A stretch of 64,000 bases of DNA, taken from CAWJNF01 sp963844235. Lineage in GTDB: Bacteria > Actinomycetota > Thermoleophilia > Gaiellales > Gaiellaceae. Below the pieces are notes generated by a model. That model saw nothing but the letters and a program-made list of their open reading frames with translations, did not search any database and was not told the origin of the DNA. The translations under genes were made by a program, and so were the position numbers. The stretch is taken from the NCBI GenBank assembly GCA_963844235.1, contig CAWJNF010000005.1:310001-374000 (forward strand), given 5' to 3'. Positions 8,850 through 17,107 of the stretch are shown piece by piece. Within the stretch, counting starts at the first letter, position 1. Each line of letters starts with the position of its first letter.

Positions 8850-9727
8850 GGGTCGCCTACTACAAGGGCTGCCTCGCCGCGCTGTCGGCGAAGGAGCTCG
8901 ACATCTCCACCCGCGCTCTCGCGCCCAAGCTCGGGATCGAGCTGGAGGAGCTCGACGCGGTCACGTGCTGCGGAGCGGGCGACATCCACGAGGCCGAGCC
9001 CGACTACTACCTCCACCTGAACGCTCGCATCCTCGCGTACGCGGAGGCCACCGGGGCTGACACCCTGATGACGATCTGCAACGTCTGCACGCTCAACCTG
9101 CGGCAGGCGGACTTCGAGCTCAAGCACGACGCCGCACTGCGCGTGCGCGTGAACGAGAACCTGAAGGCCGTCGGCGTGCCGCCGTACTCGGGCGGCGTCG
9201 AGGTGAAGCATCTCCTGTGGCTGATCGCCGAGGGCGACGGCTACGAGCTGCTCAAGCAGGTTGCCCACAAGGGCCTGCGGGGCCTCAAGGTCGCCCCGTT
9301 CTACGGCTGCCAGATCCTGCGGCCGTCGAAGCTCCTCGGCTTCGAGGACCCTGACCGTCCCTGGTCGCTCGAGGCGATCATCGAGGCGTGCGGCGGTCAA
9401 GCCGTCGACTACCCGGCGAAGATCAAGTGCTGTGGGTTCCCGATCATCCAGGCACGCGAGGAGCTGGCGCTCGGCGAGCTCATCCAGCCGATCCAGCAGG
9501 CGATGGACGCCGGCGCGGACGCGATGGTGACGCCGTGCCCGCTCTGCCACCTCTCGCTCGACGCGTGGCAGCAGAAGCTCGAAGCGCAGACCGGCAGACG
9601 GTTCCAGATGCCGATCTTCCATCTGTCGCAGCTCGTCGGGGTCGCGGCCGGCCTCGAGGACTCCGAGCTGCGCTTCAAGCGTCACGTGGTCCCGATGGCG
9701 CCGGTGCTCGACAAGCTGCGGGCCTGA
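8846..9727 (+). CDS. sdhE: CCG-domain subunit SdhE, HdrB-like membrane-associated electron acceptor
   Basis: 293 residues containing two cysteine-rich CCG domains. The first has YYKGC, CCGAGD and CNVC; the second has FYGCQ, CCGFPI and CPLCHLSLD. This is the architecture of heterodisulfide reductase subunit B and of SdhE in class E succinate:quinone reductases, where it replaces the haem-containing anchor subunits. No transmembrane helices are obvious, as expected for a monotopic subunit. The GTG start overlaps the sdhB stop by 4 nt, implying translational coupling. Confusion with the unrelated flavinylation factor also called SdhE should be avoided. Confidence 0.92.
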   Translation: MRVAYYKGCLAALSAKELDISTRALAPKLGIELEELDAVTCCGAGDIHEAEPDYYLHLNARILAYAEATGADTLMTICNVCTLNLRQADFELKHDAALRVRVNENLKAVGVPPYSGGVEVKHLLWLIAEGDGYELLKQVAHKGLRGLKVAPFYGCQILRPSKLLGFEDPDRPWSLEAIIEACGGQAVDYPAKIKCCGFPIIQAREELALGELIQPIQQAMDAGADAMVTPCPLCHLSLDAWQQKLEAQTGRRFQMPIFHLSQLVGVAAGLEDSELRFKRHVVPMAPVLDKLRA

Positions 9728-9731
9728 GCCG

Positions 9732-9935
9732 ATGGGGGCGCGCCTCGTGATCGTGCTCGGAGCGCTCGCCGCGCTCGCCCTCGTCCTGCGCAGGCGCCGT
9801 GCGCGTCCGGCGTCGTCGCCGCCGCCGGTGCCGGCCTCGGCCGGCTCGCCGGAGGACACCCGGGAGAGCCTGCGCCGCTTCGTGGAGGCCGGCGAACGGA
9901 TGCGCGAGGGCGAGCAGGCGAGCCCCCAGCCCTGA
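9732..9935 (+). CDS. Small single-pass membrane protein
   Basis: 67 residues: one N-terminal transmembrane helix (LVIVLGALAALALVL) followed by an Arg cluster, a Pro/Ala/Ser linker and an amphipathic helix (SLRRFVEAGERMREGE). The ATG lies 4 bp after the sdhE stop. No family is recognised. The positive-inside rule puts the C-terminus in the cytoplasm. It may belong to the sdh operon, but its stop also overlaps the proposed start of the next gene. Confidence 0.55.
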   Translation: MGARLVIVLGALAALALVLRRRRARPASSPPPVPASAGSPEDTRESLRRFVEAGERMREGEQASPQP

Positions 9936-10753
9936 AGCGCGTTCGGGGAGCGGTCGCGCTTGCGGGGGCGCTGCTCGCGTGGGGCCTCTTCGAGTCGCAA
10001 TGGCTCGAGCGGCGACTCCTCGAGCTTCCCCTGGCGGCCCTTCCGCCCGAGCTCGACGGGCTCCGCATCGGGCATCTCTCCGACCCGCATCTAGGCTCTC
10101 TGTCCCTGAACGGCCGGGTCTTCCGCTCGGCCGTACGCTGGCTCCGGGAGGAGGAGCCGGATCTCGTCGCGGTCACGGGCGACCTGCTCGCGCGGGCTCG
10201 CGGCGAGCCGGAGCTGCTTCGCGGCCTTGGCCGGCTGCGCGCAGCGCACGGCGTGTTCGCCGTCCTCGGGAACGTCGACGTCGACGAGACGCGGGACCCG
10301 TTCAGCGGGGAAGCTCGAGTCGAGCACCTCCGGGAGGCGGCCGAGCTGCTCGAGGACGTCGCCGCTACGGTCGACGTCCGTGGTCGCCGAATCCAGCTCG
10401 TGGGTTGTGCTGCCGAGAGTCGCTGGCGTCCACCGGTCCGGCTCGCCGATCCGACGGCCGACCTGCGCATCCTGCTCGCCCACTTCCCGGACACGGTCGA
10501 TCGCCTGCCACCCGGGGCGTTCCACCTCGTCCTCTCCGGTCACACCCACGGCGGCCAGATCCGCCTCCCGGCGCCCGGCGGGATGCTTCACCTGTCCGAG
10601 CTCAAGCTGCCGCTCCGGCCCGCCTATCCCGAGGGGGTGTTCCGGCTGCCGCAGACGACACTCGTCGTCTCGCGCGGAATCGGCACGACGTTCGTGCCCG
10701 TCCGCCTGCTCTCGCGACCCGAGGTGAGCGTCATCGTGCTGCGCCGCACGTGA
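9932..10753 (+). CDS. YkuE-like metallophosphoesterase
   Basis: Calcineurin-fold phosphoesterase of about 273 residues with a short N-terminal hydrophobic segment (AVALAGALLAWGLF). Metal-binding motifs appear in order: GHLSDPHLG (DxH), VTGDLLA (GD), GNVD, LLAHFPD and LSGHTHGGQ. The third motif is GNVD where GNHD or GNHE is usual, so the catalytic His is replaced by Val; activity may be altered. No ATG, GTG or TTG exists in frame upstream of the conserved region. The first plausible codon is CTG 9932, overlapping the preceding stop (CTGA), so the true start or a small indel is unresolved. The membrane-anchored YkuE group includes lipid-headgroup hydrolases. Confidence 0.8.
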   Translation: MKRVRGAVALAGALLAWGLFESQWLERRLLELPLAALPPELDGLRIGHLSDPHLGSLSLNGRVFRSAVRWLREEEPDLVAVTGDLLARARGEPELLRGLGRLRAAHGVFAVLGNVDVDETRDPFSGEARVEHLREAAELLEDVAATVDVRGRRIQLVGCAAESRWRPPVRLADPTADLRILLAHFPDTVDRLPPGAFHLVLSGHTHGGQIRLPAPGGMLHLSELKLPLRPAYPEGVFRLPQTTLVVSRGIGTTFVPVRLLSRPEVSVIVLRRT

Positions 10754-10802
10754 GCGGGGCGGGCCGGGCCGGCTCGGTGGCGACGGGCATACGATGCCAC
10801 CC

Positions 10803-11423
10803 ATGGCGTACCGGCTCGAGCCGCTGACGCGCGCCTCGCTTCCGGGGGCTCCGGCCGTCTGCGTCGATTGCGTCTTCTGGCAGTCGAGACTCGGCCGGCC
10901 GGTGCCGAAGGACCGCTGGACGGAGCGAGTCGAGAACGACTGGGGCGCGTGGGGGACGCTGTACCGCGCGGAGGGGGAGCGGCTCGTCGGAGTGATCCAG
11001 TACGGGCCCACGCAGCTTTTTCCGCGCGCCTTCGAGCTCCCCGCCGGCCCGCCGTCCGAGGACGCCGTCCTCGTCACCTGCGCGTACCTCGTCGATCCCT
11101 CGACGCCGTGGGTCATGCAGAGCCTGTTCCTCTCGGCGATCGGGGAAGCGCGCGACCGGAGGATCAAGGCGGTCGAGGCGTTCGGCTACCGCTACCAGGA
11201 GGGAACGGCGCCGCAGGAGCGCTTCCTCGTCCACCGCACCGTCTTCCCGTCGGACTTCCTCGCCGACTTCGGCTTCGTGACCGTCCGCAGCGACGGGCGG
11301 GTGGAGCTCGCCCGCCTCGAGCTCGCCGGCCTCGTTCTGGCCGAGGAGGGTCGCGTGGCCATGGCGAAGCGCCGGTTCAAGGAGCTGCTCGCTCCCGAGC
11401 CCGTGCCCGAGCGATACGGCTAG
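10803..11423 (+). CDS. GNAT-like acetyltransferase family protein
   Basis: 206 residues from ATG 10803; an ATG nine bases upstream (10794) is less likely. The sequence has a VDCVFWQSR segment, a beta-strand run around LVGVIQYGP, a VLVTCAYLVDP strand, and AIGEARDRRIKAVEAFGYRY, consistent with the acceptor and CoA-binding layout of GCN5-related N-acetyltransferases. The canonical Q/RxxGxG/A loop is not clear, so the assignment is by overall pattern. Similar actinobacterial proteins are annotated as GNAT without known substrate. It stands alone between the phosphoesterase and a membrane-protein gene. Confidence 0.6.
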   Translation: MAYRLEPLTRASLPGAPAVCVDCVFWQSRLGRPVPKDRWTERVENDWGAWGTLYRAEGERLVGVIQYGPTQLFPRAFELPAGPPSEDAVLVTCAYLVDPSTPWVMQSLFLSAIGEARDRRIKAVEAFGYRYQEGTAPQERFLVHRTVFPSDFLADFGFVTVRSDGRVELARLELAGLVLAEEGRVAMAKRRFKELLAPEPVPERYG

Positions 11424-11666
11424 AGGAGATCTCCAGGCCTCGCGCCGGGCAGCCTCGGCCGGCGCTCGGGAGCCGTCGACGTGTCGAGGAGGGCCTGCGG
11501 CGTGGCCTGGCCGGCGGACGCGCACCGCGTAACACGTCGGCCGGCAGACATATCCAACGCCTCGATGATCGGAGCCCGGGCGTCGCACACGGTCGAGGAC
11601 GGCTTCCCCACTACGAAGCGGCCTGCGCGAGCTATCCTGGCGGCAGGTCGACCCGAGGAGGTCACG

Positions 11667-12179
11667 ATGCTCTCGAGCAGGGAACGACTCGACGCGCCGA
11701 TCGATGACGCTCGCGCCGACGAGCTGCACCGCCTGGAGACCCTCTGGCAGACGCCGGCTGCGACCGAGCCGGAGCTCGAGGCGCTCTCGCAGCCTCCCAA
11801 GCTCGCGGCCAGGGCCCTGGGCAGGCTCGGATGGCTGCTGGCCGCGGCGTGGATCGCCTTCCTCGCGTCCGTGATCCTGCTTGCGCCCGCCTCACCGGAG
11901 CAGGCCGCCAGTGCGCCGCTCTGGGTGGAGTCCCTCCTCGCCGGGGTCTGGCTGGCCTTGCCGCTCGCCACGATCGGTGCGCTGTCCCGCTCTGCCTGGC
12001 TCGGCTACGGGGCCTCGTTCTGCGCGGCGGGAATGGCGGTCGCGCTGTCCGTCGCGTGCAGGACGACCGGCCACCACGGCGGCTCGTGGTGGCTCTACGA
12101 GCTCGGCGGCTCGATCGCCCTGGCAGGGCTCAGCGTGCTCGGCCTGCGGCGGGCTCGCCGGGCGCCGAGCACCGAGTAG
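11667..12179 (+). CDS. Four-helix membrane protein of unknown function
   Basis: 170 residues from ATG 11667, which has a good Shine-Dalgarno (GAGGAG) at the right distance. An N-terminal cytosolic stretch of about 50 residues, rich in Glu, Asp and Arg, precedes four hydrophobic helices (about 56-78, 88-110, 114-132, 143-160). A HHGGSWW segment lies in the loop between helices 3 and 4. The layout, with a charged N-terminal tail before a small helix bundle, resembles membrane proteins encoded near ECF sigma factors, but no sigma gene is present here. Function unknown. Confidence 0.7.
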   Translation: MLSSRERLDAPIDDARADELHRLETLWQTPAATEPELEALSQPPKLAARALGRLGWLLAAAWIAFLASVILLAPASPEQAASAPLWVESLLAGVWLALPLATIGALSRSAWLGYGASFCAAGMAVALSVACRTTGHHGGSWWLYELGGSIALAGLSVLGLRRARRAPSTE

Positions 12180-12270
12180 CGACGGCGGTTTCAACGGGCC
12201 GGGCGGGCCGCGCCTGTTGGCGCCGCCGGAGAGGGAACGCTGGTCTGCGGGGCCGCCGAAGGAGGAATAG

Positions 12271-12299
12271 GTGGGCCTCGACGATCCATCGAGACCCAC
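12271..12299. terminator. Bidirectional hairpin between convergent genes
   Basis: GTGGGCCTCGA (12271-12281) pairs with TCGAGACCCAC (12289-12299), 10 of 11 positions matched, around a 7-nt loop. It lies between the membrane-protein gene ending at 12179 and the convergent gene ending at 12310. Confidence 0.65.
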
Positions 12300-12309
12300 C
12301 TCCCTCGCT

Positions 12310-12621
12310 CTACGCAGGAACGGCGATGCCCTGCTGCTCGAGCAGCGTGCGGAGCTGCCCGACGGCGACGTCGGCGTCGACGACCGCACGGATCTGCGTC
12401 TCCGCGTAGTACGCAAACGGATGCTCACGGTTGATGCGGCTCAGGGTGTCGGCGTCGGGCACGTCCACGAGCCCGAAGCCGCCGCCGCTGTCGGCGAACC
12501 AGGCGTACGCTTCGAGGTACTCGCGGTTGCGGTCGTACCACTCGCGTTCCGCGGCGAGTAGACCGGGAAGGTTCTCCGTGGGCACCTGGTACTTCGGCGT
12601 CGATATGACGAGGAACCGCAT
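12310..12621 (-). CDS. Dimeric alpha/beta-barrel protein, muconolactone-isomerase/YCII-like
   Basis: 103 residues from an ATG with a strong upstream GTAGGAGG. It begins MRFLVISTPKYQVP, then a helix (LLAAEREWYDRNREYLEA), a glycine-rich strand pair (WFADSGGGFGLVDVPD) and a second helix/strand unit (LSRINREHPFAYYAETQIRAVVD). This beta-alpha-beta-beta-alpha-beta plan is that of small ferredoxin-fold dimers used as isomerases or monooxygenases. Catalytic residues cannot be assigned. It lies upstream of the LuxR gene on the same strand. Confidence 0.65.
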   Translation of the reverse strand: MRFLVISTPKYQVPTENLPGLLAAEREWYDRNREYLEAYAWFADSGGGFGLVDVPDADTLSRINREHPFAYYAETQIRAVVDADVAVGQLRTLLEQQGIAVPA

Positions 12622-12725
12622 CTTTTCGACCTCCTACTGAGACGATGAATACGGCCAGGATGCGCTTTGCCGGCGGGGCTCGCCTCCGTGCCGGTACCGA
12701 ACTTCGCGAGGACGCGTACCGAACT

Positions 12726-14375
12726 TCAGGCGAGACCGTTTGCGAGTGCACGTGCGGTCGCGGCTGCCCGTGCCGTCCGTCCCGAGACGCCGATCTTCGA
12801 GTAGATGCTCGCGACGTGGGACTCGACCGTGCGCACGCTCAGCACCAGCTCCGCCGCAATCTCCTCGTTCGAGCGTCCCTGTGCCAGCATTCGAAGCACC
12901 TCGCGCTCGCGGCGAGTCAGTGCGTCTGGTCTCCGTCGCATCTCCGGAGGGTTCGGCATGGCCACTCCGAGACCGGCCAGCTCGGCAATCGCGCCGCTCT
13001 CCGCTTCATGCGCTTCTTCTTCCCGACCGAAGGCACGGAGCGCTGCCGCGACCTCGAGACGGGCGACGAGGGCCTCGGCGCGCACGCCGCTCTCGCGGAA
13101 CAGGTCCGCGGCATCCACGAGGGTGGCCACGGCGAGCTCGGATCGAGCGTGGACCTGGACTCGACCCCGGGCAAGCAGGGCGGCGGCGCGCAACGGCGCG
13201 GTGCCGACGGAATCCGCGATTGCCGCCAGCTCCTCGGCGGCCCGCTGCGCCTCTCGCGTCCGACCGAGCAACAGTCGTGCGCGGACAAGCAGCTCGAGCG
13301 CGGGGACCCGCATCAGGCGATCGTCCTCGCCGATACGACGTAGATACCGCTCCGCTTCCTCGACTCCGCGCCGAGAGTCGCCACGGTCGAGGGAGAGCGC
13401 CGCGGTAACGATGCCGGCGAGCGGGTGGCCGACGGTCTCGGCCAGCAGGGCTTCGGCCTCGTCGAATCGCCGCTGACGGCGCCGCAGCTCGGCTAGCCGG
13501 ACGAGGCTGTCGGAGGCGTCTCTGCCCGCCTTCGTGAGATCGCGACTGGCGGCGGCAAGCGCCTGCTCGGCCTCGTTCCAGGCGCCACGCCAGACAAGCA
13601 CCTCTCCGTAGTAGTTGCGGCACATCGTGAAGATCTGGACGTCCCCGAGCCGCGTGGCGATCTCCTCCACCCGCCGGCACCACTCGCCTGCCCGATCGAA
13701 GTCGCGGACACGCTTGCAGGCGTCGATCAGGTGGCAGCAGATGAGCTCGACGAACCTCACGTCCTCTACCTCGCCCGCGACCGCGGCCGTCGTTGCCTCG
13801 TCCAGGTGGCGCATCCCCTCCTCGACATCGCCGGACGCAACGAGCGCGAGCCCGTCGAGCGCCAGCAACAGCATCTCGCCGGGCAGGTAGTCGAGCTCGC
13901 GAGCGATGGCGAGTCCCTCGGCGGTCAGGACGAGTGCTTGTGCCGGGTCGTGCGCTCCGTTGAGCACAAAGCTCGCACGAAGGTAGGTGAGCATCCCGTG
14001 CTCGTAGCCGAGCGGCACGTGCTCCAGGAGGTGGCTAGCACGCTCGAGCCAGCCGCCGGCCTCGGCAGGGCCGCGGAAGATCAGGCAGTCGACCGCGAGC
14101 TCGAGAGCGAGACGCGAGGCTCGACGATCGTCGCCGAGGTGGCGTGCCAGCCGGTAGCCGCGCTCGTGGGCTTCCAGCGCTGTCGGCGCGTCGAGCTGCG
14201 CGGCGGCCGCGATGCCAAGACCCAGGAGCGCGTCTGCAGTCTCTTCCTTGGCCAGCGCCGCCTCGAACTGCGCCCGAGCCCTCTGCCACGCACCCTGCTG
14301 AAGCGCTGCTTGCCCAGCTTCGAGTGCGCTTGCGACCTGATGTTTCGCCGTGCCCTCCGTACGCCAAGAGTACGC
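12726..14375 (-). CDS. TPR-rich LuxR-family transcriptional regulator
   Basis: The C-terminal 65 residues are a clear LuxR/GerE helix-turn-helix (LTRREREVLRMLAQGRSNEEIAAEL, then VRTVESHVASIYSKIGV). Upstream are many tetratricopeptide-like helical pairs (ALEAHERGYRLARHLGDDRRA, RLGDVQIFTMCRNYYGEV and others). There is no P-loop ATPase, so this is a TPR-LuxR rather than a full MalT/LAL protein. Conserved sequence continues upstream to about 14375, where an in-frame TAG occurs, but that stretch has no ATG, GTG or TTG. The first legal start is GTG 14018, deep inside the repeats. Either a non-standard start or a one-base error near 14350 is likely. Confidence 0.75.
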   Translation of the reverse strand, partial: AYSWRTEGTAKHQVASALEAGQAALQQGAWQRARAQFEAALAKEETADALLGLGIAAAAQLDAPTALEAHERGYRLARHLGDDRRASRLALELAVDCLIFRGPAEAGGWLERASHLLEHVPLGYEHGMLTYLRASFVLNGAHDPAQALVLTAEGLAIARELDYLPGEMLLLALDGLALVASGDVEEGMRHLDEATTAAVAGEVEDVRFVELICCHLIDACKRVRDFDRAGEWCRRVEEIATRLGDVQIFTMCRNYYGEVLVWRGAWNEAEQALAAASRDLTKAGRDASDSLVRLAELRRRQRRFDEAEALLAETVGHPLAGIVTAALSLDRGDSRRGVEEAERYLRRIGEDDRLMRVPALELLVRARLLLGRTREAQRAAEELAAIADSVGTAPLRAAALLARGRVQVHARSELAVATLVDAADLFRESGVRAEALVARLEVAAALRAFGREEEAHEAESGAIAELAGLGVAMPNPPEMRRRPDALTRREREVLRMLAQGRSNEEIAAELVLSVRTVESHVASIYSKIGVSGRTARAAATARALANGLA

Positions 14376-14475
14376 CTACGGGCGCGAAGGTGATGGACCG
14401 TCCCTGGATAGATAGCGCTGGTCAAGCGACGTGGCCCGAAGCAGCCCGCGTCTCCCAGCCGAGCGGGTCCGACAG

Positions 14476-15444
14476 CTAGCCGGGCAGCAGGCGCCGCTCG
14501 AGCAGGCCTTCGGCGATCTGCACGGCGTTGAGCGCCGCGCCCTTGCGCAGGTTGTCGTTCACGATCAGCAACGCCAACCCGTTCGCCGCGGTCGGGTCGC
14601 GCCTGATCCTGCCGACGTGCACCCGATCGGTTCCCGAGACGCTGCCGGGGGTCGGCGCATCGGCGAGCGTGACGTTCTGCGCCTCGCGAAGCACTGCCTC
14701 AGCCTCGGCGGGCGCCAGCGGCGACTCGGTCTCGAGCCAGACCGCCTGGGCGTGACCGACCATGACGGGAACACGCATGCAGCTCGCGTGGAGGGGCAGC
14801 TCCGGGCGGTCGAGGATCTTGCGGGTCTCCTCGCGAAGCTTGAACTCCTCCGAGAGTTCACCGGCGTCTCCTTCGGGGGCCCAGTCCATCGCGAGGTCGG
14901 CCTCCGTCGTGCTCGTCTCGCGCAGGCGCTGGATGCTCGCGTCGCCCGCCCCCGATACCGATTGGTACGTGGCCAGCCGAACACGGGAGATACCCGCCGC
15001 CTCGTCCAGCGGTTTGAGCACGCACGAGAGCTGCAGCGCCGAGCAATTCGGGTTCGCGACGATGCGGCTTCCCGCTTCGACGGCGTAGTCGTTCACGCCG
15101 GCTGCCACCAGCGGGATTCCCGGCGTGAGCCGGTAGGCGTCCGACTTGTCGATCGCGACGGCGCCGCCTTCGACCGCGTGCGGGACGAGCTCCCGGCTGG
15201 TGGCCGTGCCGACCGAGAAGAAGCACACGTCCAGTTCGCCGGAAGCTAGCGCGTCCGGCGAGGCTTCCTCGACGAGAAGGGTGGATCTCCCGAACGGCGC
15301 ACGTCTTCCGGCTGATCGCGAGGAGGCGTAGGCTCGCACGTTCTCGAAGCCCCGATCCGCGAGCAGGGCGAGCGTGACCGTGCCTACGGCACCGGTCGCA
15401 CCGACGACGCCGATGCGGACCCCGTTCCCGTCTGCCCGACTCAC
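14476..15444 (-). CDS. asd: Aspartate-semialdehyde dehydrogenase
   Basis: 322 residues. The N-terminal NADP-binding loop is GVVGATGAVG, SSRSAG follows, and the catalytic Cys is in NPNCSALQL. Later motifs include QSVSGAG and the VPVMVGHAQAVWLETE dimer region. It reduces aspartyl-4-phosphate to the semialdehyde, feeding lysine/diaminopimelate, methionine and threonine synthesis. The GTG start (15444) overlaps the lysC stop as GTGA, so translation is coupled to aspartokinase. Confidence 0.95.
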   Translation of the reverse strand: MSRADGNGVRIGVVGATGAVGTVTLALLADRGFENVRAYASSRSAGRRAPFGRSTLLVEEASPDALASGELDVCFFSVGTATSRELVPHAVEGGAVAIDKSDAYRLTPGIPLVAAGVNDYAVEAGSRIVANPNCSALQLSCVLKPLDEAAGISRVRLATYQSVSGAGDASIQRLRETSTTEADLAMDWAPEGDAGELSEEFKLREETRKILDRPELPLHASCMRVPVMVGHAQAVWLETESPLAPAEAEAVLREAQNVTLADAPTPGSVSGTDRVHVGRIRRDPTAANGLALLIVNDNLRKGAALNAVQIAEGLLERRLLPG

Positions 15445-16682
15445 GGCGCCGGCTCGGCGAGGTCGAAGACGTCGTGCAAGGCCCGCACCGCGTTCTCGAC
15501 CTCCTCGTGTGGGACGTAGAACGCGATCTTGATCGGCGACGTCGAGATGAACTGGGGCTCGACCCGAATACCGCGCAGTGTCCGGAACGTGAGCGCCGCG
15601 ATCCCGGGGTGGCTCTTCATGCCGGCGCCGACGACGCTGACCTTGCCGAGGTCGTCGTGCTCGGACCACGTCACTCCGAGGCGATCGAGCACGCCGCCCG
15701 TGACGACCCTGTCGTCGAGCGGCGCAGAGAACACGATCGTGTCGGCGCTCGTCTGGATGATCGTGTCGACGTTCACGTTGCCGTCGGCGAGAGCCGAAAG
15801 GAGGTCGGCGGGGGAGACGCCGTGGACGCGGTAGACCGCCTCCTCGAGCGTGTGTGTCACGCCCGAGATGGTCGCCCGCTCCAGTCCTGCGTCTTCGTCC
15901 ATCACCCAGGTGCCCGCTCCGTCTGCAAACGTCGAGCGCACGTGCACCCGAACGCCGTGGTTGCGGGCGAACTCGACCGAGCGTAGCTGAAGGACACGCG
16001 CGCCGGAGGACGCCAGCTCGAGCATCTCGTCGTAGGTCACCGCCGGCAGCTTGCGCGCCGCCGGCACGACGCGTGGGTCGGCGCTGAAGACGCCGTCCAC
16101 GTCCGTGTAGATCTCGCAGGCGTCCGCGGCGAGCGCGGCCGCGAGCGCCACTGCGGTCGTGTCGGTACCGCCTCGCCCGAGGGTCGTGATGTCGCGCGCC
16201 TCGAGCGACATGCCCTGGAAGCCGGCGACGAGCACGATCCGCCCGGCGTCGAGCGCCTGGTGGATCCGCCGCGCCCGGATCTCCACGATCTTCGCCTTGC
16301 CGTGCGTCGTGTCCGTGATGATCCCGGCCTGCGACCCGGTGAGCGAGATCGCCTCACGGCCGAGGTCGCCGATCGCCATCGCGACGAGCGCGCACGAGAT
16401 CCGCTCGCCGGTCGAGAGGAGCATGTCCAGCTCGCGCGGATCGGGTTGCGGCGACACCTCCTGCGCGAGCCGGTTCAGCTCGTCCGTCGTCCGGCCCATG
16501 GCCGAGATCACGCCGACCACGCGAGCCCCGCGCTCGCTCGCGGCCACGAGCCGCTGCGCTACGAGCCCGATCCGCTCCGGGTCGCCGACAGACGTGCCGC
16601 CGAACTTCATGACGACCGTGTCGTACACGGGTTTCGCGTGCCCGTCGGCCGCCGGGGCCGTTGCGATCTGGGACGGCGCCAT
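15441..16682 (-). CDS. lysC: Aspartokinase
   Basis: 413 residues from ATG 16682; longer in-frame extensions upstream lack homology. The kinase domain opens with VMKFGGTSVGD and continues with LLSTGERIS, SLTGSQAGI, TTLGRGGTDTTAVALAAAL and EIYTDVDGVFSADPR. Two ACT domains at the C-terminus (about 270-413) would bind the feedback effector (lysine and/or threonine). It phosphorylates aspartate, the first step of the aspartate pathway. The downstream asd overlaps by 4 nt. No riboswitch is evident in the short upstream spacer. Confidence 0.96.
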   Translation of the reverse strand: MAPSQIATAPAADGHAKPVYDTVVMKFGGTSVGDPERIGLVAQRLVAASERGARVVGVISAMGRTTDELNRLAQEVSPQPDPRELDMLLSTGERISCALVAMAIGDLGREAISLTGSQAGIITDTTHGKAKIVEIRARRIHQALDAGRIVLVAGFQGMSLEARDITTLGRGGTDTTAVALAAALAADACEIYTDVDGVFSADPRVVPAARKLPAVTYDEMLELASSGARVLQLRSVEFARNHGVRVHVRSTFADGAGTWVMDEDAGLERATISGVTHTLEEAVYRVHGVSPADLLSALADGNVNVDTIIQTSADTIVFSAPLDDRVVTGGVLDRLGVTWSEHDDLGKVSVVGAGMKSHPGIAALTFRTLRGIRVEPQFISTSPIKIAFYVPHEEVENAVRALHDVFDLAEPAP

Positions 16683-16775
16683 GGGGTGAGTGTACGGCGG
16701 CGGGTGGCCTGCCCCTGCAGGCATGGCGCTTCGGGCCATCTTGCGCGTGCCTGCAATTCCCGTCAGCATCGAGGC

Positions 16776-16925
16776 ATGTTCGTGAGGCCGCGCGACCTCG
16801 TTCCCGTCAACCAGGACCTGACCCAGATCCTGGTGATGTTGATGGGACTCGACGCTAAGCTGGACGAGATCAGACATCTGCTCGGAGAGGACGACGATGG
16901 CGAAGAGGAAGCGCCCGGACCCTGA
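16776..16925 (+). CDS. Small acidic-tailed protein
   Basis: 49 residues: MFVRPRDLVPVNQDLTQI, a short helix LMGLDAKLDEIRHLLG, and a very acidic tail. It opens a two-gene plus-strand unit lying between lysC and recR. The next gene overlaps its end by 29 bp. No known family; the helix could pair with a partner. It was selected because coding continues smoothly from this ATG and the neighbour is arranged in tandem. Confidence 0.5.
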   Translation: MFVRPRDLVPVNQDLTQILVMLMGLDAKLDEIRHLLGEDDDGEEEAPGP

Positions 16926-17085
16926 GGAGGAAGCCCGGCGGCGCGCCGAAAACGAGGAGTTCCGGCGGCAGATGCAGGCATACATCGACCGCCGCATCGA
17001 GCAGAACCGGGCGCTCGTCGAGCGTTACGAGCGGAAGCGCCAGCGGCTCAACCGCTGGTCGCTCGGTCTCCTGGGCCGCGCGTAG
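16897..17085 (+). CDS. Small highly charged helical protein
   Basis: 62 residues, starting MAKRKRPDPEEEARRRAE and dominated by Arg and Glu in a heptad-like pattern (residues 8-50), so it is probably one long amphipathic helix or coiled coil, ending in WSLGLLGRA. The ATG is preceded by GGAGAGGA at a usable distance. It ends 22 bp before the convergent recR stop. No family recognised. Confidence 0.5.
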   Translation: MAKRKRPDPEEEARRRAENEEFRRQMQAYIDRRIEQNRALVERYERKRQRLNRWSLGLLGRA

Positions 17086-17107
17086 CGTAGCCCTGAGACG
17101 CGTCGAT

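Noticed and set aside
16683..16775. Lysine riboswitch before lysC
   Set aside because: The spacer is too short and lacks the conserved lysine-riboswitch core.
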